Below, in pieces: positions 15,001 through 21,093 of a stretch of DNA of 26,868 bases (position 1 is its first letter; each line of letters starts with the position of its first letter). The position numbers and the translations under genes are program-made. Origin of the DNA: a virus; the IMG/VR virus record IMGVR_UViG_3300043409_001110, positions 1-26,868 of that record; one strand, 5' to 3'. Below the pieces are notes generated by a model, which was given only the letters and a program-made list of their open reading frames with translations, did not search any database and had not been told where the DNA came from.

Positions 15001-15474
15001 CGACAAATATTCGGCACGACTAGTGTTTCCAGCATCAATTGCTTTTGCAATTGCACCGCCAAGACAACCAGACAAAGCAACAATATCATCATCAACTAGA
15101 TCAGTTAATAGATCAAAGTCCACTCTAGGCTTATAATAGAAATTGTTTGTCCAACCAATCTGGCTGGCTTTAAATAACTTCTTCAACCCTTCATCATTCT
15201 TTGCTAAAAGAATAAGATGAAATCTTTCATGACGACCATCACCATCAGAGTTAACTGAATCAACAAAGTAAGCTTCAACACCAAACAATGGTTTTACATT
15301 AGTCTTTCTACAAGCATCTTGAAACTTTAAAACACCGCCCATAGTTCCATGATCAGTTATTGAGGCAGCATACTGACCATTACTAGAAGCAATATTAGCG
15401 ATGTCAGTTGGTGTAGACATTCCGTCTAGCAAAGAATATTCTGAATGACAATGTAAATGTACGAAATCAGTCAC
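12091..15474 (-). CDS. dnaE: DNA polymerase III alpha subunit
   Basis: A 1127-residue family C polymerase, near the normal DnaE length. The N-terminal PHP domain keeps all metal ligands expected of a proofreading PHP: H8, H10, D17, H42, E67, H86, C137, D201 and H203 (motifs HLHCH, SITDHG, GVEAY, RFHL, SGCLGG, ADCH). The palm has GPGRGS (375-380), PDIDLDF with D417 and D419, and D566 in KVDILGL. A helix-hairpin-helix/OB region follows; the C-terminus ends soon after the OB fold. It copies the phage genome and may edit its own errors, since no separate exonuclease gene is visible. The start is GTG 15474, close behind the HAD gene's stop, with GGATAG as binding site. Confidence 0.95.
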   Translation of the reverse strand: MTDFVHLHCHSEYSLLDGMSTPTDIANIASSNGQYAASITDHGTMGGVLKFQDACRKTNVKPLFGVEAYFVDSVNSDGDGRHERFHLILLAKNDEGLKKLFKASQIGWTNNFYYKPRVDFDLLTDLVDDDIVALSGCLGGAIAKAIDAGNTSRAEYLSERFIKIFGDDFYYEVQAWNPPKINKGILDLASAFGKKPVATADCHFPTVHDRGDEEILLMISQYPSLNAGDLRKARDNCRHEGSIIEKMNAMYPDRFLRFDEINPYIASATEIQSWFNTVGLDRTDILENTMEVAQKCTAEIAVKRKLLPKYLKALDSDDYLREISVFEIDRRSLSDEYRVRLDEELGIIAKLGFSDYFLMVWDLIKWADNNNIGRGPGRGSVGGSLLAFLLDISKVDPIKYGLLFSRFLNPERNDYPDIDLDFEDKRREEVKQYLRNRWGNDNVAAISIYGTFKAKSVIKDIARVYQVPYEEINNITPFFETLDELENSAKGRVFNSKYPDIIPVARKLENRIRTSGVHAAGMVVSSVPLSEVCPVESRKNRGDDKRSIVTAFDMEDAEAVGLIKVDILGLKMVSVIKDCLAKIKDRHGINVTELSLALDDDLVYKNFNDANTVGIFQVDASAYRNLIERMGISNFNDLAVSNALVRPGALLSQGQKYIDCKKGKEKPVYPHPSVEGILKETFGTVIFQEQLMQMAVSIAGFTWAEADKLRKIIGKKRDAADFDQYRDKFIQNAIITPKAAQKMWSEFELAALYMFNKSHAVAYSMLSYQTMWLKVHYPIEFIWALLYNEDAQDRITAYLMEANRMGVKVNPPDVNLSNESFSIDDDGIRFGLRNVSGCGNSAITEILELRPFSSIEEFNAKCSKKRVNTKLRDSLDKVGAYKSFGYASAYDNEKYYLPILGFAINLDQDENEIDKYVKPLADFHEINSPLTIVKAVVRSTKKTPQYLRVEIEDQSGSTTIFCDRNAEISNRQLIYALIGDRTLHMFCDAYECHNSEIMRLISLMDQGVEHDLSWLYREELGICESEETDKSLVYVFSSRSFVTAKGKNMANLYAWDGVKIIKIVIFPIVYGKIKHIIKDNGWFAVKMSKIIEKEALTRLDSYKLATDTSIISIEDYIERKGLYAPQQ

Positions 15475-15476
15475 TA

Positions 15477-16013
15477 CTATCCAATCTTTAATTCACTGAG
15501 TGAATTAATTGAGTTCAAACTCCCTATTAAGTAAGAATTGTAAAATGTTTTAAAAACATATGGCGTACACAACGTCATACCACGAACTTTATTGACTTCA
15601 TATGGATTATCATCAACATAAAAAGCAGGTTTAATTTTATTAATGAAATTAAACTTTTCATACATATCACATACAATCACATCAGAGTACATGACACTCC
15701 ATTTATCAAGCCAAGTATGTATAGCCTTGATGGAGTGATCAGATTTTCTTGCTGTAATAAAAAATATTTCATTCCCATTCATAAACCAATCGTTTATACA
15801 ATGCCATGAATCCTTAACTGGCGACAAGTCATCCCAAAAAGATTCACTTTTAAATATGTGTTCTAAAGCATCGTCACCACATGATGACAGTAATGCTCTA
15901 GTTATTGATTCAGACGTGAATTCAATATTTTCACGTTTAGCATAATCAGATAACTGCCCACCTATATCTGTTAAAACTCCATCTAGATCAAGGGCAATAA
16001 TTTTATTGCTCAC
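15477..16013 (-). CDS. HAD-family phosphatase / 5'-nucleotidase-like protein
   Basis: A 178-residue protein with the HAD core: motif I DLDGV (D9 nucleophile, D11), motif II ITARK (T87), motif III Lys near K120, and motif IV VDD at 133-135. The short cap between motifs I and II (about 20-75) and small size fit 5'(3')-deoxyribonucleotidase or related phosphatases. It would hydrolyse a phosphate monoester, perhaps a nucleotide, which suits its place between polymerase and methyltransferase genes; a sugar phosphate substrate is an alternative given the glycosyltransferases. It starts at GTG 16013, overlapping the previous stop as GTGA. Confidence 0.8.
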   Translation of the reverse strand: MSNKIIALDLDGVLTDIGGQLSDYAKRENIEFTSESITRALLSSCGDDALEHIFKSESFWDDLSPVKDSWHCINDWFMNGNEIFFITARKSDHSIKAIHTWLDKWSVMYSDVIVCDMYEKFNFINKIKPAFYVDDNPYEVNKVRGMTLCTPYVFKTFYNSYLIGSLNSINSLSELKIG

Positions 16014-16534
16014 AAATTGCCTTTCAATACGTAGACACCAATTTGATCTCCGTAATAGAACCCAATTATATTAGGGAATGACTGCATCACTTCATCATGA
16101 GACCAATCATCTTTGACATGAATCTCATAACTATTTTCATTAATAGCCTCCTGAGGCCATTTGATGATAGGAATAGAAATAATAAAATACTTGCAAATAG
16201 GTTTAAATTTTGCAAAAATATTAAGAGCTTCTTCTTTGAGCATATGCTCTAAAACATCTCCAGCGATAACCAAATCATATGAACGACCTGTAACATCAAA
16301 TGTTCTAATATCCTCATTAAATACATCGGTGTAATAATTTTTTAAATTAAATTGATCAATATAAGGTTGCCAAGCCTCAACACAAGACCAAACAGCATCA
16401 GGTATATATTTATTTAAGAAATGATAGTAAGTGCCTTGACCAGCGCCAATATCTAAAACACTCTTGACCTCTGACCTAACAGACTGAACAAAAAAACTTG
16501 ACCACTCTTTACCTTGATAAGAACTATTACCCAT
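16010..16534 (-). CDS. Class I SAM-dependent methyltransferase
   Basis: A 174-residue protein with the SAM-binding loop VLDIGAGQG (26-34), an acidic residue at the end of strand 2 (E53) and GDVLEH (92-97) in motif post-II, typical of small-molecule methyltransferases of the Methyltransf_11/23 kind. There is no DPPY-type DNA motif or PCQ, so DNA is an unlikely substrate. Residues 102-120 form a strand pair around KYFIISIPI. Sugar or lipid methylation, linked with the two glycosyltransferases, is a reasonable guess. It begins at ATG 16534 with AGGGAG and lies just behind the hairpin following the SSB-like gene. Confidence 0.8.
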   Translation of the reverse strand: MGNSSYQGKEWSSFFVQSVRSEVKSVLDIGAGQGTYYHFLNKYIPDAVWSCVEAWQPYIDQFNLKNYYTDVFNEDIRTFDVTGRSYDLVIAGDVLEHMLKEEALNIFAKFKPICKYFIISIPIIKWPQEAINENSYEIHVKDDWSHDEVMQSFPNIIGFYYGDQIGVYVLKGNL

Positions 16535-16556
16535 ACAATCTCCCTAAATAAATAGC

Positions 16557-16586
16557 AGAGGGTGACTGCTGATGCAGTCACCCTCT
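16557..16586 (-). terminator. Strong hairpin after the SSB-like gene (terminator or attenuator)
   Basis: A perfect 13-bp stem (AGAGGGTGACTGC with GCAGTCACCCTCT) and a four-base loop lie 16 bases after the SSB-like stop. On the minus strand the stem is followed by GCTATTTATTT, rich in T but not a pure run. It may end part of the transcripts, making more SSB than downstream proteins, or stabilise the 3' end of a processed message. Confidence 0.7.
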
Positions 16587-16602
16587 ACAACTTTAATAAA
16601 TA

Positions 16603-17241
16603 CTACCAGCTTTCCTTGCCAAGTTCTCCTGTTGTAAAAAACGCTTCCTGCTTTGCATAAGGCAAAGTCATATAAACAGTATTAAGATCATGCGTTGGCA
16701 AAGACTTAATGTTCTCTGGCATTGGTGACTGATCCAATGGAATCAAAGTGTAATTGGTATCTTGAGCACCTGAACCAGTGCGTGAGTACTTGTAGTAACG
16801 GTCAGTAATAGAACCGAACTCCTTTGCGTACTCAATCAAGATTAAACCAATATGACGCTGATTGTATGTTGTATCAATGATACGTGGTTCCCAAGTACCT
16901 GGCTCAGTCTCAACAGCAACGTTGATAAGTAAGTGAGGCTTTGGTCTCCAACGACCATCTTTTGTAACCTGCTCACCAGCCCAACAACGATAATTGAACT
17001 TCTCAAGCCCAGAAGTTGACGCTGCACGCCACTTCCAGTTAATTGGTGATGTAACAACTGGAACAGTAATTGCTGCACCAATTCCCTCGTCAAAGTTTTT
17101 TGAATCCTCAGTCAGTTCTTGACGAAACCGAATCTTAAAAGTTTCACCCGATGAAATCGTGAAAAACTTCTTTGTACCCGATGAACCTTGTGATGGGATA
17201 TTTTTTTCTAACTCTTTTAGTGTTTTTAATGATTGAAACAT
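16603..17241 (-). CDS. Candidate phage single-stranded DNA-binding protein
   Basis: A 212-residue protein without catalytic motifs. The middle (about 24-165) alternates short strands rich in aromatic and basic residues (KFFTISSGETFKIRFRQ, INWKWRAAS, KFNYRCW, GRWRPKPHLLINVAVET), as in OB-fold single-strand binding proteins of phages. The C-terminus is not strongly acidic, unlike bacterial SSB. Position between primase and polymerase, a very strong binding site (AGGTAGGAA before the ATG) and a strong hairpin behind the gene agree with an abundant replication protein. The family assignment rests on fold pattern and synteny, not on a decisive motif. Confidence 0.55.
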   Translation of the reverse strand: MFQSLKTLKELEKNIPSQGSSGTKKFFTISSGETFKIRFRQELTEDSKNFDEGIGAAITVPVVTSPINWKWRAASTSGLEKFNYRCWAGEQVTKDGRWRPKPHLLINVAVETEPGTWEPRIIDTTYNQRHIGLILIEYAKEFGSITDRYYKYSRTGSGAQDTNYTLIPLDQSPMPENIKSLPTHDLNTVYMTLPYAKQEAFFTTGELGKESW

Positions 17242-17244
17242 TTC

Positions 17245-18171
17245 CTACCTACCTCCAATGATTGTTTGTTTGTTTTGATATGCTTTTTGTATTTCATGCT
17301 CAGACATCTCGCAAGGGTCTTTTACGTGATTTGGAATCACCATGCGACTCAAGTCCTTGCCTTCGCAAGAGTTAATTATAGCATCACACATGGCATCTCC
17401 AGCGTCATCTCTATCAGAAAAAATAATTATTTTATCAAACCATTTTCTCAACATAGAAGATTGATTAGGTGACACTTTGGCACCAAGTGTTGCTACACAA
17501 TTTTTATAACCAGCCTGAATAACCTTTGCACAGTCCAAACTACCCTCTACGACTATGCACTCATCAAACTTTTTTGCATTCTGTATATTAAATAATATGT
17601 CTGCTCTTTTAAATCCTTTATTATAAAGATATCTTGGATCTTGCCAGTCATGAACTGCTCTACCGATTAGACCTACAACATTATACCTTGTATCCCTAAC
17701 TGGTATAACAATTCTATCTTTAACTTTTGAAAATCCAACCTCTAAATATGATAAAGTTTCCTTAGTCAACCCTCTTTCAATCAATGGTTGCAACAAGTTT
17801 AACTCGTCACTGTTATAATCAATCTTGATTGAATCAGTTGTTAACTCTTCAACTTTTACTGGATTCAAAGATATTTCTAATTGATACTGTAAATTTACAG
17901 GATCAACTATATTCTCACGGCCATATGCTTTACCAGTAACATGCTTATATAGTTGCCTAAAGTTACCTTTCCTATCGCATGATGGATTAAAACACTGCCA
18001 TAACCCAGTCTTCAAATTTATATAGAAAGCAGGACTATGCGTGTTCTTATGAAATGGGCAGTAAAGAGTCGCCTCTTTACCACTCTCTGTTTGAATATTT
18101 ATATTATTATCAGAAAATAATCTTCTTATATCTGACTCAAGGTTACTTGAGGAATACAATTTTGAATTCAA
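17245..18171 (-). CDS. DnaG-type primase (zinc-binding and TOPRIM domains)
   Basis: A 308-residue primase. The N-terminal zinc domain has C38, H41, C60 and C65 in CPFHKNTHSP and WQCFNPSC, the CHC2 type. The TOPRIM part has VEGSLD (E209, D213), LGAKVS (229-234) and the acidic motif SDRDDAG (252-258). It is about half the length of bacterial DnaG and lacks most of the C-terminal helicase-binding domain, as often in phages. It synthesises RNA primers for the polymerase. The start is TTG 18171, with AGGAG ten bases upstream inside the preceding small gene, which it overlaps by 29 bases. Confidence 0.9.
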   Translation of the reverse strand: MNSKLYSSSNLESDIRRLFSDNNINIQTESGKEATLYCPFHKNTHSPAFYINLKTGLWQCFNPSCDRKGNFRQLYKHVTGKAYGRENIVDPVNLQYQLEISLNPVKVEELTTDSIKIDYNSDELNLLQPLIERGLTKETLSYLEVGFSKVKDRIVIPVRDTRYNVVGLIGRAVHDWQDPRYLYNKGFKRADILFNIQNAKKFDECIVVEGSLDCAKVIQAGYKNCVATLGAKVSPNQSSMLRKWFDKIIIFSDRDDAGDAMCDAIINSCEGKDLSRMVIPNHVKDPCEMSEHEIQKAYQNKQTIIGGR

Positions 18172-18334
18172 AAGTCTCAGTCTCCTGCTTGTAATCTGTA
18201 TAAAGTTTAGTACTAGAAAATTTGCACTGCTCCTTTATTTCATCTTCCATCCAAGGTCTAAGTCTAATAATGGATTCAACATCACGACTTGTTCCCTTAA
18301 GAATATACACTACTGAATCATCTTTTGTTTTCAT
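18143..18334 (-). CDS. Small protein between helicase and primase (63 aa)
   Basis: A 63-residue frame from ATG 18334, which overlaps the helicase stop codon as ATGA; a GTG four codons upstream is an alternative. It begins with a strand (DSVVYILKGT), then helices (SRDVESIIRLRPWMEDEIKEQ), then a strand pair (KLYTDYKQE and ETFEFKIVFLK), a compact alpha/beta arrangement. It carries one cysteine and no known motif. It overlaps the primase start by 29 bases. Tight coupling on both sides suggests a small helicase- or primase-associated factor, but no family is recognised. Confidence 0.6.
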   Translation of the reverse strand: MKTKDDSVVYILKGTSRDVESIIRLRPWMEDEIKEQCKFSSTKLYTDYKQETETFEFKIVFLK

Positions 18335-19551
18335 CCTAGATCCCACTCTTCATTCCACTTGCCAGTTTCAAGATTCCATCTTAGATAAAAACCAAAATGG
18401 GTTGCTCGCCTAACTTTGCGTGATACGACCTGGAATAGATCAGAATTGTATTCACGATGAATAGCTAATACTAAATCGGCATCATAAGCTAACTGCTTTG
18501 ACCACGCTACTTCTTCTAGTTCTGGCGGTCTATCACCATGACCTTCTGCCATAGTAACTGCTGCTACGTCAATGATGGGGATACCGTTCTTGACAGCCAT
18601 TCTTTTAAATGCTTTTGATAGATTCTTTGCCTTCTCTGTCTCTGTCTTTGCACCACTAGAATCATCAAACAAACCATGATAGTCAAGAATAACCATATCT
18701 GGTTGATACTGGTCAATTTTTGCTTGCACCATGTTCTGGTCTGCTGTTTCAAGACCCTCTGAAGTAATCAAATAGATAGGTTGCTTACCTTCAAATGTTT
18801 CTTCAGCCCATGATGCATACCTATCAACAATGCCAGCATTGGCTTTCACCAAGTCAGTATTAGTGAAGTTACCCTCACCATTGTTCAGCAATGTATCTAG
18901 TCTTTGACCCTCTTGAAGTTTATTCATTTCTAATGAAATAATCATTGGTCTAAAACCAGCGCGCCAAGCATTAGCAGCAAACAATCTTGCAATAAATGAT
19001 TTACCAACACCTGTCCAACCTAATAGAACAATAAAGTCCCCGGATTGCCAACCGCCAAAAACTTTATCAATAACAGTTATCCCACTAGGGATGCCAACAA
19101 TATCTTTTTCAGGATTCAATGATCTTTCACGTAGTTCATCACTACGCTCACGCCATTCGCCAGCCAAGTCGGTATCCTTTAGATTGCTAGAATACTTATA
19201 TAACTTGGAGGTGTTCTCCATTAAATAAGATAAAGCTTCTTTCGGACCAAGCTCGCCCAGAAGAGAATGAGCCTGAGCGACAATTCTTCTAGTTTGTAAA
19301 GCCAACGATTCTCTTTTTGCTTGTTCAATATAGTAAGTCAAAGGCTCTGTTGCTGTAACAAACTCAAAGTCAGAGAAATGGGATTTGATAGTATCCTTTG
19401 ATGGTGGTTTACTATGCTTATCATAATGACTAAGAATAAAATTCCAAATATCCCTATACTCAGCAAATACACCGTCAACACCCTCATTAACAGCAGTAAC
19501 CATGTCACCACTCTCAACAATTGAGTTAATCAATCGCATCTCATAGTTCAT
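18331..19551 (-). CDS. dnaB: Replicative DNA helicase (DnaB family)
   Basis: A 406-residue DnaB-type hexameric helicase from ATG 19551; a TTG three codons earlier is also open. The N-terminal helical domain (about 1-110) is followed by the RecA-like motor: Walker A GWTGVGKS (178-185), SLEM (206-209), Walker B MVILD (286-290) with YHG after it, and the C-terminal segment SRKVRRATHFG of motif H4. It unwinds the fork 5'-3' on the lagging strand. Length is slightly short of bacterial DnaB (about 450-470). It overlaps the small upstream gene and the downstream 63-residue gene, and leads the helicase-primase-SSB order. Confidence 0.93.
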   Translation of the reverse strand: MNYEMRLINSIVESGDMVTAVNEGVDGVFAEYRDIWNFILSHYDKHSKPPSKDTIKSHFSDFEFVTATEPLTYYIEQAKRESLALQTRRIVAQAHSLLGELGPKEALSYLMENTSKLYKYSSNLKDTDLAGEWRERSDELRERSLNPEKDIVGIPSGITVIDKVFGGWQSGDFIVLLGWTGVGKSFIARLFAANAWRAGFRPMIISLEMNKLQEGQRLDTLLNNGEGNFTNTDLVKANAGIVDRYASWAEETFEGKQPIYLITSEGLETADQNMVQAKIDQYQPDMVILDYHGLFDDSSGAKTETEKAKNLSKAFKRMAVKNGIPIIDVAAVTMAEGHGDRPPELEEVAWSKQLAYDADLVLAIHREYNSDLFQVVSRKVRRATHFGFYLRWNLETGKWNEEWDLG

Positions 19552-19852
19552 AGTCTTCAATCAACTTTCTTGTTTCGGCAACGGTTTGTTTGAATTTATC
19601 AATTGATAGACGTTCTTTCTTTACTCTATCAACAAAGTCTCTTGACTTAATAGCAAAGTCAAAGATTAGTATTGGGCCGTATTCCGACTTCACATATAAT
19701 TTAACAGCATTCAATAAATCATCACTATCGTAATGCTTCACCATGCTATCTGCTATATCGTCTTGGCGAGGTGAATCAGGAATAAATAACCGATTCTCGG
19801 ATTCACATATCACCTTGAATGTTTCAATTAAATCATTACCAGTAATTGACAT
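19541..19852 (-). CDS. Small protein upstream of helicase, possible helicase loader
   Basis: A 103-residue protein from ATG 19852, which has AGGTGA five bases upstream; an upstream GTG (19861) overlapping the WhiB stop is less likely. It is predicted helical, with a first domain (ITGNDLIETFKVI to DLLNAVKLYVKSE) and a final helix rich in charged residues (FKQTVAETRKLIEDYE). Its size, all-helical nature and place directly before the DnaB-type helicase recall the loader/inhibitor G39P of phage SPP1, which is similarly small and next to its helicase. I see no clear sequence match, so the role is inferred from context. Confidence 0.65.
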   Translation of the reverse strand: MSITGNDLIETFKVICESENRLFIPDSPRQDDIADSMVKHYDSDDLLNAVKLYVKSEYGPILIFDFAIKSRDFVDRVKKERLSIDKFKQTVAETRKLIEDYEL

Positions 19853-19857
19853 TGATG

Positions 19858-20085
19858 TCACCTATCTTTTTGAAATTTAATAATTAATCTTTCATATTCA
19901 GATACGCCAGCAATTACGCCAACAACAACATCACTATCAGCATTAAAAGCGTTAGTTAAACATTGTTTATGCATAGTGCATTTGGCGCAACCACTCTTAG
20001 CGTATTCTATATCAAGAAGGTTATAAGATAACCATCTTTCTGAGTGCTCATCCTGTGAGCAAATGGCTTTACTAAGCCATGTCAC
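19858..20085 (-). CDS. WhiB-like transcription factor
   Basis: A 75-residue protein with the WhiB cysteine set C9, C33, C36 and C42 (C-x23-C-x2-C-x5-C), which binds a 4Fe-4S cluster. W18 and the short turn at GVIAGVSEYER (56-66) stand where WhiB proteins usually have G(V/I)WGG followed by ..ER, so the signature turn is altered (IAG for WGG). WhiB proteins are monomers that act with the housekeeping sigma factor. They are confined to actinobacteria and their phages; the WhiB of mycobacteriophage TM4 blocks host WhiB2 and septation. Here it may switch host or phage promoters. It starts at GTG 20085 overlapping the previous stop as GTGA. Confidence 0.85.
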   Translation of the reverse strand: MTWLSKAICSQDEHSERWLSYNLLDIEYAKSGCAKCTMHKQCLTNAFNADSDVVVGVIAGVSEYERLIIKFQKDR

Positions 20086-20276
20086 TTATCAAGTTCTTTA
20101 AGCTTTGCTTCAATTTGTTCGTCAAGAGCAGCCCAAAGTTTTTTCCATGATGATTCATCTTCCATTGAAGATGCCATAATTTTAGCACCAGCATCAAGGC
20201 GAAGAGATTCATAGTTACCAAGATTCTTGGTAATACCAACCGATGCCCAAATTTCTGCTTTGTCATTGTCAATCAT
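20082..20276 (-). CDS. Small conserved-looking phage protein (64 aa)
   Basis: A 64-residue protein from ATG 20276, sharing ATGA with the MerR-type gene stop. Its core ASVGITKNLGNYESLRLDAG (11-30) resembles a short strand module (S-V-G-x-T-x-N-L-G-N-Y-E-x-x-R) seen in many phage and conjugative-element proteins of unknown function; the rest is helical (WKKLWAALDEQIEAKLKEL). The competing frame 20072..20272 has low-complexity Leu/Lys composition and is a shadow. It lies between the MerR-type and WhiB-like regulators, so a role in early regulation is possible. No activity can be named. Confidence 0.65.
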   Translation of the reverse strand: MIDNDKAEIWASVGITKNLGNYESLRLDAGAKIMASSMEDESSWKKLWAALDEQIEAKLKELDK

Positions 20277-20704
20277 AATTTGTTAACCTTTTCTCGTAAA
20301 GAAACGATGCTGTTTCTTATGTTGTTGTTTTTAACGTTAGCAGGTCTTCCAGACTTCCTGCCAGAAAAGAATGCTACCACATCATAAACATCGGATTCGG
20401 TATAGAACCGCCAATTTTTATATGCTTCACTTTGCTCGGCTTCCGATATCGGTCTGGTAAGAAGCCCATTCTTTTCATATTTTCTGATTGTATCAGATCT
20501 TTTACTAGTAATTTTAGATAACTCACCAATAGTGTACAAACGACTTAAAAGTAATTCACCACCATTGAATGGGATAATTTCTTCATTCTCTTCTAATAGG
20601 AATTTTACAATCACACTATTAGAAGAGCGATGAATCTTTTTTACTTTCACAATAAGCTTTTTGTATAAATAAAACTTATTTTCTATGATTTTATTTGTTA
20701 TCAT
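20273..20704 (-). CDS. MerR-type winged-helix DNA-binding protein with an extra N-terminal domain
   Basis: A 143-residue protein. Residues 57-112 form a MerR-like winged helix: LYTIGELSKITSKRSDTIRK, then the wing after EKNGLLTRP and RFYTESDVYDVVAFF. GRPANV (119-124) follows, then a basic helical tail. About 55 residues ahead of the HTH form a strand-rich domain (LIVKVKKIH, NSVIVKFLLEENEEIIPFNG), which usual MerR proteins lack, since their HTH is at the very N-terminus. There is no C-terminal effector cysteine cluster and no long dimer coiled coil, so it may be an excisionase-like or phage-specific regulator. It sits in the first half of the unit started at the 22291 promoter. Confidence 0.75.
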   Translation of the reverse strand: MITNKIIENKFYLYKKLIVKVKKIHRSSNSVIVKFLLEENEEIIPFNGGELLLSRLYTIGELSKITSKRSDTIRKYEKNGLLTRPISEAEQSEAYKNWRFYTESDVYDVVAFFSGRKSGRPANVKNNNIRNSIVSLREKVNKL

Positions 20705-20879
20705 CTCTTATCTTTTCTAATATTTTATTTAGTTTATCAACTTGAATATCAGCAGAATGACCACACTTTATACATGTAACATCTACCCAATATTTTCCTA
20801 AACTGTAATACTCCTCCCCGACACATTTTATACCACCACATTTAACACAGCGCATATATGCATCAGAGAACTTAAACAC
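20691..20879 (-). CDS. Zinc ribbon protein (62 aa)
   Basis: A 62-residue protein with two CxxC knuckles, C11/C14 and C36/C39, 21 residues apart, plus C19; this is the zinc-ribbon pattern. A short linking strand (YYSLGKYWVDVTC) separates the knuckles and a charged helix follows (VDKLNKILEKIRDDNK). Zinc ribbons of this size often bind nucleic acid or RNA polymerase. The start is GTG 20879, one base after the holin stop, without a strong Shine-Dalgarno, so it probably relies on coupling. It overlaps the MerR-type gene by 14 bases. Confidence 0.7.
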   Translation of the reverse strand: MFKFSDAYMRCVKCGGIKCVGEEYYSLGKYWVDVTCIKCGHSADIQVDKLNKILEKIRDDNK

Positions 20880-20880
20880 T

Positions 20881-21084
20881 TTACTTCTTCAGAGTTGATG
20901 CCGAATCAGGATCCCCAACTTGGGTTGCGATAAAACCTTTAAGAACACTAATTCCAGCAGCCAAAGCAGCAGCACCAGCGCACTTAATTTCATCAACACC
21001 ACCAACAGTGTAAATAGCAATAAACGCCTGAGCAGCTGTCCACAGTGCTCTTTCAGCAATATCTTTATATAGTTTGTTATTCAT
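20881..21084 (-). CDS. Holin-like membrane protein (r1t type)
   Basis: A 67-residue protein with two hydrophobic helices, about 13-30 (ALWTAAQAFIAIYTVGG) and 35-54 (CAGAAALAAGISVLKGFIA), separated by a short acidic turn. It ends in QVGDPDSAST and two Lys. The motif R-A-x-W-T-A-A-Q-A-F near the N-terminus and the V-L-K-G-x-I-A-T-x-V-G-D-P end agree with r1t-type holins of actinophages. It should make holes in the membrane to time lysis. AAGGAG precedes the ATG. No endolysin gene is next to it in the window. Confidence 0.75.
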   Translation of the reverse strand: MNNKLYKDIAERALWTAAQAFIAIYTVGGVDEIKCAGAAALAAGISVLKGFIATQVGDPDSASTLKK

Positions 21085-21093
21085 ATTATCTCC

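Noticed and set aside
20072-20272. 66-codon minus-strand frame overlapping 20082..20276
   Set aside because: Low-complexity composition; the other frame has ATGA/GTGA junctions with both neighbours and a recognisable motif.
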